Positions 14,746 through 20,739 of a stretch of 20,739 bases of DNA are shown in pieces. Every line of letters starts with the position of its first letter. Positions within the stretch are counted from its first letter, which is position 1. Made by a program: the position numbers and the translations under genes. The DNA is from CAZNYN01 sp964577295. Its GTDB lineage: Bacteria; Synergistota; Synergistia; Synergistales; Synergistaceae. A model generated the notes under the pieces. It did not search any database. It saw nothing but the letters and a program-made list of their open reading frames with translations, and had not been told where the DNA came from. The stretch covers positions 1-20,739 of the forward strand of contig CAZNYN010000034.1 in NCBI GenBank assembly GCA_964577295.1, read 5' to 3'.

Positions 14746-15867
14746 TTGAAGAAAATTACCTTTTACTACGGTCCAAAATCCGATTTCATAAATATTATTC
14801 GAAAAACACCGGCTTTTTCTACCGTGAGCGAACTGGCTATCCAAAGTGACAAAAAGATGCGCGAACACATTTTTAAAATCCAAGGACGCAGCGGAAATAA
14901 GCCGGAAGCCGCGGAAGCCAAGATTCGAATTGAAACCGTTGTCGCATTTTCCGAACAATATGCTTCACTTAGCGACAGTGCCGTACAGTCATTTGCGAGC
15001 TTTATCGGCATGTACGACATAGATGAATTATATCTTCAAAATCCGCCAATGCAAATATGCTCGCAATTTACGGCTGTATCCTGCCCCATTGACATTGTAA
15101 AGTACGAATATAACAGTGTGGATGAATGCACCATCCGTACTGTTAACACAGAATACGGAAATAGTATTATCGGTCAGGAGAAAGCTTTGCGGAAGCTGCT
15201 TGTCTCTTTGTACCCTCTTTGCTCTGCTGCTCGGACAAAACCTGCTGTACTGCTTTTTTACGGGCCTACGGGAGTAGGCAAATCGGAGACAGCGCAGTTT
15301 CTGAGCCGAACAATGGGGCAGAAACTTTTCCGCAGACAGTTTTCAATGTTTCACAGCGGAGAGTTCGCGTCCTACATATTCGGCGGCAGGCACACTCAGT
15401 CTTCACTTGCAAAGGACCTTATGGAAAGGGAATCCAATGTGATTCTGTTTGATGAATTTGACAAGCCCAGCCCTGTTTTTCACAGTGCTTTTTATCAGCT
15501 TTTTGACGAAGGTGTGTATGAGGACAGGAATTATCGCGCAGAGGCAGCAAGAGCCGTAATTATATGCACGTCAAACTATGCCTCGGCGGATGAGGCAAGA
15601 GAAAAGCTCGGCGCAGCCCTTTTCGCACGTTTCGATTCCGTAATAGAGTTTTCACCTCTTTCAGATGAATCTATGATGAAAGTAATGCAAAAAGAGTGCA
15701 ATAAGGTTATAGAGTCTCTTAATTCTCAGACACGGGAATCTATTTCCGCAAAGGATGTCATAGCATCGCTTGTGCCCCGCATCGGCGAGGCAGGCAACGT
15801 TCGCAGGCTGAACAGTATGATACGGGACGCCGTCTCTGAAATAATGCTGAATGAGATGCTGAAATAG
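14746..15867 (+). CDS. AAA+ ATPase, Clp-like module with novel N-terminal region
   Basis: A 373-residue protein. Residues 1 to about 130 match no family I recognise. From about 138 there is a ClpB-D2/ClpX-like AAA+ module: NSIIGQEKAL, Walker A GPTGVGKS (173-180), Walker B ILFDEFDK (233-240), sensor-1 CTSN (274-277), likely arginine finger Arg295 (ARFDSVIEF), sensor-2 GNVRRLN (350-356). The GYVG pore loop of Clp unfoldases is missing; that region reads IFGGRHTQSS. The start is TTG at 14746, supported by AGAGG 8 nt upstream. It is divergent from marR, shares its operator region, and may belong to the same regulon. Function unknown; a remodelling or chaperone role is only inference. Confidence 0.82.
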   Translation: MKKITFYYGPKSDFINIIRKTPAFSTVSELAIQSDKKMREHIFKIQGRSGNKPEAAEAKIRIETVVAFSEQYASLSDSAVQSFASFIGMYDIDELYLQNPPMQICSQFTAVSCPIDIVKYEYNSVDECTIRTVNTEYGNSIIGQEKALRKLLVSLYPLCSAARTKPAVLLFYGPTGVGKSETAQFLSRTMGQKLFRRQFSMFHSGEFASYIFGGRHTQSSLAKDLMERESNVILFDEFDKPSPVFHSAFYQLFDEGVYEDRNYRAEAARAVIICTSNYASADEAREKLGAALFARFDSVIEFSPLSDESMMKVMQKECNKVIESLNSQTRESISAKDVIASLVPRIGEAGNVRRLNSMIRDAVSEIMLNEMLK

Positions 15868-15886
15868 CGGCTCTATTTCATTTTTT
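15860..15886 (+). terminator. Terminator carrying the stop codons of two convergent genes
   Basis: TGAAATAG (15860-15867), loop CGGCT, CTATTTCA (15873-15880), then six T. The left arm ends with the ATPase stop TAG. The right arm read on the minus strand begins with the nitrilase stop TAG. The U-tract serves the plus strand; the minus-strand side has no T-run. Confidence 0.8.
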
Positions 15887-16688
15887 CGCAGATTCCTCCG
15901 TAGAGTTCGGGGCGTCTGAGGTCGAATGTACGCAGATAGTTTCTCTCGGCTGCGACTTTTTCTGTGTCGAAAGTGACAAATGCAAAGGACTCTCCTTCTC
16001 CGAAGCTGCTGAGGATTTCTCCGTCCGGAGCTATGACCATGGAATTTCCGCCGAAGAGAGTGCGTTTCGTGCTTCCGCATCTGTTGCATGCGGCTATGTA
16101 CATCATGTTGTCTATTGCCCGTGCCTGAAGCAAGGCGCGCCAGTGCGAGATTCGCTCCATCGGCCACTGAGCGGAAAGGAAGAGAACCTCCGCCCCATCA
16201 AGGGCGTAGAGCCCAAACCATTCACAGAAGCGGAGGTCGTAGCACACAGCTATGCCGCAGCGTGTGCCGCCTATGTCAAAGAGCGTGCGCGAACTGCCTG
16301 CTTTGATGTATTTGTCCTCGTGCATTCTCGCGAAAAGGTGGGTTTTGTCGTAGCTTGCCTTATATTCTCCGTTGGGATTTATTACCATGGCTCTGTTCCT
16401 GGCTCCCTCTTCCGTCAGGGCAAGAACGGAACCTCCCGCGAACCAGCAGTTGTATTTCCTCGCCAACGCGCCCAAAAACTCGGCAGCCATACCGGCTTCC
16501 GCGTCTCCGCATAGGTCGGGCTCGCCTATGGCATATCCGACATCCCAGATTTCCGGCAGCACGAGAACCGTCTCTGTTTCGGAACTTATATAGTTTTGCT
16601 CAAGCAGGGATTCAAGCTTGGCATAATTCTCTTTCCTCTTTCCTACCTCTACGGTAGTTTGTATAATTCCGACTCTGAGCAGCGACAA
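15873..16688 (-). CDS. Nitrilase-superfamily carbon-nitrogen hydrolase (omega-amidase-like)
   Basis: A protein of about 271 residues with the Glu-Lys-Cys triad of the superfamily: Glu46 (VLPEIWD), Lys115 (SYDKTHLF) and Cys149 (GIAVCYDLRF). It would hydrolyse a small linear amide or nitrile in the cytoplasm; the closest general pattern is the omega-amidase/YafV branch, but the substrate is not fixed by sequence. I choose TTG 16688 because AGGGTG lies 6 nt upstream; an in-frame GTG at 16697 (3 residues longer) overlaps that ribosome-binding site. Convergent with the ATPase gene with 5 nt between stops. No evident link to the catabolic operon. Confidence 0.85.
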   Translation of the reverse strand: MSLLRVGIIQTTVEVGKRKENYAKLESLLEQNYISSETETVLVLPEIWDVGYAIGEPDLCGDAEAGMAAEFLGALARKYNCWFAGGSVLALTEEGARNRAMVINPNGEYKASYDKTHLFARMHEDKYIKAGSSRTLFDIGGTRCGIAVCYDLRFCEWFGLYALDGAEVLFLSAQWPMERISHWRALLQARAIDNMMYIAACNRCGSTKRTLFGGNSMVIAPDGEILSSFGEGESFAFVTFDTEKVAAERNYLRTFDLRRPELYGGICEKMK

Positions 16689-16697
16689 GCATATCAC

Positions 16698-16909
16698 CCT
16701 AACAAATTAAATTCTGCCGATCATAAAAACTATTCTTATTGTATATTACCACATGAAATTCGGCATCTGCATGTTATGAAGCATCGCCATATTCCAAATC
16801 AAGTTCATCCGTGATATTCCACGAAAAGTTTCATCTTGCCGTACTAAAAATTTATCCGTGAGTATATAATAAAAAATTATTTATATACGAAAATATTGGA
16901 GGTGTGCGG
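16698..16909. promoter_or_regulatory. Divergent intergenic region
   Basis: A 212-nt A/T-rich gap between the nitrilase-family gene (leftward) and the first PEP/pyruvate-binding gene (rightward). A TATAAT box at 16865-16870 is suitably placed for rightward transcription, but no good -35 stands 16-18 nt upstream (TTGCCG at 16836-16841 is 23 nt away). I see no convincing leftward promoter, no long inverted repeat and no small gene. Confidence 0.4.
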
Positions 16910-18646
16910 ATGGAATATGGTGAATTTTACAGGAGTTTTGATCCCGTTCCATATTATAGGGAGAGGGGATGGCTTATCGGCAGCGGCAAAATCGGAGGGA
17001 AGGCGAAAGGGCTCAGCTTTGCCCACGCCATTCTTGAGCAAAACGGACTGCTGGACGAAGTTAAACTGCCCGAATACACGTTTGCAATAACGACTTCTGT
17101 CTTTGAGGAGTTTATGGAGCAGAACCAGCTTTGGGACAGGCTTCTTGATCTGCGTGAGCACAGCGACGCGCCGGAGCTTCACAGAATATGCGAGGAAGCG
17201 GAACTTCCTTCTTCTATAGATGCGGCACTTGACCATATTTTGGACACTATTTCAACACCTCTTTCCGTCCGTTCATCTTCGATTCTTGAAGACGACGTAA
17301 ATCTCTCCTTTGCGGGAAAGTATGCTACACGCTTTACTCCGAACTGCGGAAGCAGAGAATCCCGAAGGAAAAAACTGGAATCGGCGATAAAATACGTCTA
17401 TGCGTCTACTTACAACCCCGCGGCGCGTGAGTATAAGCGCAAACACGGCATACAGTGGGGCGGAGAGCGCATGGGCATTCTTATCCAGCCTCTCGTCGGC
17501 AAGGTTCACTGCGGACGTTACTATCCCGAGCTTGCAGGCGCGGCCTTCTCTCAGGTATTCAGACGCCCCTCTCCGAGGATAAAGAAGGAAGACGGGGTTG
17601 TCCGCCTCTGCTTCGGACTGGGAACCCGCACTGTAGACAGAGCTTTTGCAAGGACTTTCTACCTGACAAACCCGAATCTGCGCCCCGAAGGCAACAAGCC
17701 GTGCGATATCGTGGCTCACTCGCAGGAGCAGTTCGACTTTGTCGATATGGAGAAGGACACTTTTGCTACGGACTATGTCAGCAACTCTATAAAGTGGATA
17801 ATTAAAGAGCATAAGACAGCACAGCACTATATACAGTGGTATGACGACAATATGTTCCACTGGCTTCACTCCGATACTTTAAATATGTTCGCTCCGAGAG
17901 CGGTATTCACATTTGCGGAGCTTCCGCAGAAATATCCGAAATTCTTTCAGACTTTAAAAAAACTTCTCACCATGTTTGAAGAGGGGCTGAGACTGCCAGC
18001 CGATATGGAATTTACCTATGACACGGAGAAGGGAGAGTTCACCCTTGTACAGCTCCGCCCTCTTTCTGTCTATGACGACAGGGGGAAAGTGGAGATCCCC
18101 GAGGCGGCTCCCGAGAGAATTATCCTTAAAGGGGACAGAATGGTCGCAAACGGCAGACTTGAGGAGATAAGGCATATCGTATATGTAGACCCCGACATAT
18201 ACGGCAGCACGCCCGATTTCAGCAGCGTGGCGCGCGCAGTGGGAGACCTCAACAAAGAGCTTGACGGAGAGCGGTATCTGCTTATCGGGCCGGGACGCTG
18301 GGGAAGCTCCAACCCCATGCTCGGAGTTCCCGTGCGCTATGACGAACTCTCAAACTCCGGCTGCCTTGTCGAGCTTGGAATCCCCAACAGAGGAATGGCA
18401 CCCGAGCTTTCCTACGGTACGCATTTCTTCCTTGACTTGGACGGGGATAATATATTATATCTTCCTGTGTTTGAAGGAGCGAGAAACAATGTCTTCAACA
18501 GGGAGTGGTTCGCGCGTCATGCTTATGAAACGTCATCACATCCCGCCGTCAAGCACTATAAGGGAAGATTCGACGTGCTGCTTGACGGGGAGAGCGAGAC
18601 CGGAATTGTTATCGACAAATCTCAGGAAAGCGGAGCGCGAAAATGA
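16910..18646 (+). CDS. PEP/pyruvate-binding (PPDK N-terminal, ATP-grasp) protein, copy 1
   Basis: A 578-residue protein with the nucleotide-binding part of PEP synthase / pyruvate phosphate dikinase: IGGKAKGLS (28-36), SVRSSSILEDD (119-129) with SFAGKYATRF, a central MGILIQPLVG strand, FGLGTRTVDRAFAR and the ATP-grasp end DMEFTYD...LVQLRPLS. After that it has a region unlike PPDK, with GPGRWGSSNP (from 460) and ELSYGTHFF. The phosphohistidine (TSHAAI-type) and PEP-binding barrel domains are missing, so a complete dikinase reaction is unlikely from this chain alone. ATG 16910 is chosen because GGAGG at 16898-16902 is 7 nt away; a GTG 6 nt upstream is too close. It overlaps the next gene by ATGA. 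Confidence 0.85.
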   Translation: MEYGEFYRSFDPVPYYRERGWLIGSGKIGGKAKGLSFAHAILEQNGLLDEVKLPEYTFAITTSVFEEFMEQNQLWDRLLDLREHSDAPELHRICEEAELPSSIDAALDHILDTISTPLSVRSSSILEDDVNLSFAGKYATRFTPNCGSRESRRKKLESAIKYVYASTYNPAAREYKRKHGIQWGGERMGILIQPLVGKVHCGRYYPELAGAAFSQVFRRPSPRIKKEDGVVRLCFGLGTRTVDRAFARTFYLTNPNLRPEGNKPCDIVAHSQEQFDFVDMEKDTFATDYVSNSIKWIIKEHKTAQHYIQWYDDNMFHWLHSDTLNMFAPRAVFTFAELPQKYPKFFQTLKKLLTMFEEGLRLPADMEFTYDTEKGEFTLVQLRPLSVYDDRGKVEIPEAAPERIILKGDRMVANGRLEEIRHIVYVDPDIYGSTPDFSSVARAVGDLNKELDGERYLLIGPGRWGSSNPMLGVPVRYDELSNSGCLVELGIPNRGMAPELSYGTHFFLDLDGDNILYLPVFEGARNNVFNREWFARHAYETSSHPAVKHYKGRFDVLLDGESETGIVIDKSQESGARK

Positions 18647-20418
18647 CAGACATTAAAAAAATACAGGACGAATACTTCTCATGGAGACCGCAGGACGATC
18701 CAGAATTCGCCCCCATGATATACGGAAGCGGGACTATCGGAGGCAAGGGACGATCCCTGCTCTTCGGCCTGCGAAAACTCCGTGACAGCGGAGACACTCA
18801 GCTTGCATCGACAAGAGTGCCGGAATCAATATATTTCGGTATAGGTATATTTCACCTATTTCTTGAATCTGTGCCGCACCTCGACTCCCTCATAGCCGAC
18901 AATAACCCCGAAAGACTGGAAGCGGCGTTTTTGGCTGTGCCTCTTCCTCCCATAGTCTCCGAGGCTCTAAGAAAATATCTCTCATCAATGACAGACCCGA
19001 TAGTTGTACGAAGCAGCAGCAGGCAGGAAGACTCGCTCAAACACTCCTTCGCGGGAAAATACCTCTCCACATTCCTCTACAATGCAGACTCAAGCCTTGA
19101 AGAGAGAGTGGCGGCCGCGGAGTGCGAGATAAAGAAAATATACTCGCGCATATACTTCCCCAAGGCAGTAAGCTACAGAGAGAGGCACGGCCTAGGCGGA
19201 GACGACATGGGAATCATCGTCATACGCATGTCGGGACGCTGGCGGGGACGGTACTACTACCCCTCCGTTGCGGGCGTGGGATATTCCCAGAACTTCAGAA
19301 GGTGGAGCACCCGCATAAAGCAGGAAGACGGAGTGCTGCGCATAGTATTCGGCATGGGAACAATGAGCACAAAGCGCGGATACGCAAGAACGGTATCCCT
19401 GACAAATCCATATTTGAGACCCGACGGCAACAACCCGGCAAAAATATCCTTCCATGCTCAGGAAAATTTTCAGGTAATAGACAAAGAACACCCGGACGAA
19501 CTTACGACCCTGGACATAAAAAAAGAGTGGCGCCACCTGCTCGATTACCACCCAGACTTCGCCGCCTATGCTCAGGCGTACCGCTACGACCCCGACGGAG
19601 GCTACTTCAGCTCCCTCACTCAAAACATGATGGTACTGGACCCGGGGAGCAAAATCTGCCTGACCTTTGAAGACTTCCCCAAAAAATACCCGGGCTTCTT
19701 CACCAGAATGAAAAAAACACTCTCCCTGCTTGAGTCATCCATGGGAGTGGCGGCGGACATCGAGTTTGCCTACGATCCGCCCGAGGACAGACTGTGCCTC
19801 ATCCAGTCGCGCCCCTTCTGGTCTCAGCAGAACTGCGCCGAATCCATGCCCGACACAGACGGGCTGAATGTGATACTGCAGGCGGACAGAATGGTAACTC
19901 CGGGATGTGCGGAAAACATCCCTATATTAGTCTACATCGACCACAACATATACTACACAAATCACGATTTCTACGCTGTGGCGCGCTCTGTCGGAGAGCT
20001 CAACGAATCCTTGAAGGGCGAGACATACATCCTCGTAGCGCCCGGAAGAGTGGGCTCAAGCAACCCCGAACTGGGAGTACCCGTACAGTACAACGAACTG
20101 ACAAAGTGCAGCTGCATAGTGGAGCTCGGCATTCCGAGGCTCGGCTTCATGCCCGAACTCTCCTACGGCACGCACTTCTTCTCCGACCTTGCAGTGGACA
20201 ACGTCCTCTACATGCCCGTATTTGAAGGAGAGAAAAACAACTTCATCGGCGAAAAATGGTTCGATGAATACAAACACGAAACAGGCCCCAACCCGGCCAT
20301 AAAAATCTACCGAGGCAGCTTCTCCGCCTACATGGACGGAAAAACAAACAAAGGAATAATAACCTGCTCGGACAAAGAATTTTCAGCGTCCGCAAAAACG
20401 CGGAAAGGAACGGCATAG
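18643..20418 (+). CDS. PEP/pyruvate-binding (PPDK N-terminal, ATP-grasp) protein, copy 2
   Basis: A 591-residue paralogue of the preceding gene; the two align along their whole length, most strongly in the C-terminal part (copy 1 GPGRWGSSNP, copy 2 APGRVGSSNP from 466; both ELSYGTHFF and PVFEG). ATP-grasp landmarks are TIGGKGRS (31-38), VVRSSSRQED (121-130), HSFAGKYLSTF and DIEFAYD...LIQSRPFW. Like copy 1 it lacks the phosphohistidine and barrel domains. Its ATG overlaps the copy 1 TGA (ATGA), which indicates translational coupling and suggests the products work together, perhaps as a heteromer. Biochemical role unknown. Confidence 0.85.
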   Translation: MTDIKKIQDEYFSWRPQDDPEFAPMIYGSGTIGGKGRSLLFGLRKLRDSGDTQLASTRVPESIYFGIGIFHLFLESVPHLDSLIADNNPERLEAAFLAVPLPPIVSEALRKYLSSMTDPIVVRSSSRQEDSLKHSFAGKYLSTFLYNADSSLEERVAAAECEIKKIYSRIYFPKAVSYRERHGLGGDDMGIIVIRMSGRWRGRYYYPSVAGVGYSQNFRRWSTRIKQEDGVLRIVFGMGTMSTKRGYARTVSLTNPYLRPDGNNPAKISFHAQENFQVIDKEHPDELTTLDIKKEWRHLLDYHPDFAAYAQAYRYDPDGGYFSSLTQNMMVLDPGSKICLTFEDFPKKYPGFFTRMKKTLSLLESSMGVAADIEFAYDPPEDRLCLIQSRPFWSQQNCAESMPDTDGLNVILQADRMVTPGCAENIPILVYIDHNIYYTNHDFYAVARSVGELNESLKGETYILVAPGRVGSSNPELGVPVQYNELTKCSCIVELGIPRLGFMPELSYGTHFFSDLAVDNVLYMPVFEGEKNNFIGEKWFDEYKHETGPNPAIKIYRGSFSAYMDGKTNKGIITCSDKEFSASAKTRKGTA

Positions 20419-20531
20419 CTGAGAGAATTTTTGGTGGCTAATAAAATTTCATAGATTACAGCACAGAACTTAGTCCAAAAATATTACGAGTGGGCATGAG
20501 TAAAAAATGCAGCCTCAATTTGCGCGAACTA

Positions 20532-20560
20532 TTGCATAACCTGCATCGATACTGTATAAT
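20532..20560 (+). promoter_or_regulatory. Promoter upstream of tuf
   Basis: TTGCAT (20532-20537), a 17-nt spacer and a consensus TATAAT (20555-20560) form a strong sigma-70-type promoter. Predicted start near 20567 gives a leader of about 120 nt. The rest of the 267-nt gap after the second PEP/pyruvate-binding gene (20419-20531) shows nothing I can assign. Confidence 0.72.
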
Positions 20561-20577
20561 CCAACCTACTTATCTTT

Positions 20578-20611
20578 AGAGATCCGGCTCTTTAATCCCC
20601 GGGTCTCTTTT
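20578..20611 (+). other. Leader hairpin before tuf (attenuator-like)
   Basis: AGAGATCCGG (20578-20587) pairs with CCGGGTCTCT (20599-20608) with one G-U pair and an 11-nt loop, followed by a short TTTT. It lies about 10 nt after the predicted transcription start. A shorter alternative stem (AGAG with the CTCT at 20588-20591) overlaps its left arm. The T-run is short, so a full terminator is doubtful. Confidence 0.45.
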
Positions 20612-20685
20612 GATGTGGTAAAAATATTGTAAAAACACGCCCATGGGGCATAAAACAGAACCAAATATCAGGGAGGCAAAATACT

Positions 20686-20739
20686 ATGGCAAAAGAGAAA
20701 TACGTACGCAGTAAGCCGCATCTTAACATAGGCACAATC
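20686..20739 (+). CDS. tuf: Translation elongation factor Tu, N-terminal 18 residues (partial)
   Basis: The frame from ATG 20686 reads MAKEKYVRSKPHLNIGTI to the window edge, the characteristic start of bacterial EF-Tu (MAKEKFxRxKPHxNxGTIGH). GGGAGG (20671-20676) is 9 nt upstream. EF-Tu brings aminoacyl-tRNA to the ribosome with GTP. It has its own promoter and is probably unrelated in function to the genes on its left. Confidence 0.93.
   Translation, partial: MAKEKYVRSKPHLNIGTI

Noticed and set aside
1..20739. Insertion sequences, CRISPR arrays, tRNA or rRNA genes.
   Set aside because: No transposase motifs, spaced direct repeats or RNA-gene folds were seen by eye in any gap.

Overview
The window holds a long catabolic gene cluster on the minus strand (about 185-13856), its MarR-type regulator (14150-14572), and on the right a mixed region: an AAA+ ATPase, a nitrilase-family hydrolase, a tandem pair of PEP/pyruvate-binding (ATP-grasp) proteins, and the first codons of tuf. 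Gene content suggests an anaerobic or fermentative bacterium: two-subunit B12-dependent methylmalonyl-CoA mutase, a carboxytransferase of the biotin (de)carboxylase family, several CoA-transfer enzymes, an Fe-S old-yellow-enzyme relative. From overall resemblance I guess Synergistota (Synergistes/Cloacibacillus-like), but nothing here proves that.

Minus-strand cluster, in transcription order: EntE/DhbE-like acid adenylating ligase, single-domain OYE-type enoate reductase, KdgT-family permease, family I CoA transferase, methylmalonyl-CoA mutase large and B12-binding subunits, family III CoA transferase, thiolase, MenB/BadI-like crotonase, amidohydrolase-2 enzyme, acyl-CoA carboxytransferase. 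Gaps are 21-135 nt and a strong hairpin terminator follows the last gene. Read as a pathway: an external (probably cyclic) carboxylate is imported, converted to a CoA thioester, reduced at a C=C bond, ring-opened hydrolytically by the MenB/BadI homologue, thiolytically cleaved, and the resulting succinyl-CoA is rearranged to methylmalonyl-CoA and decarboxylated to propionyl-CoA. The substrate cannot be named from sequence. No aromatic-ring reductase, acyl-CoA dehydrogenase or hydroxyacyl-CoA dehydrogenase is present in the window.

Regulation: marR and the ATPase gene are divergent. Between them is a perfect 26-bp palindrome overlapping promoter-like elements for both directions. Two more sites with the same CAC-N6-GTGATAT architecture lie in the 293-nt leader of the catabolic operon, after a terminator that ends marR. 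A fourth, weaker copy is inside the 5' end of the family I CoA-transferase gene. This gives a coherent, testable regulon that also seems to include the AAA+ ATPase.

Right side: the ATPase has Walker A/B and sensor motifs but seems to lack the substrate-gripping pore loop of Clp unfoldases. It converges with the nitrilase-family gene, and the two stop codons sit in the two arms of one terminator. The PEP/pyruvate-binding pair overlaps by ATGA; both have the nucleotide-binding ATP-grasp portion but neither the phosphohistidine domain nor the catalytic barrel. A promoter and a leader hairpin precede tuf, which runs off the right edge.
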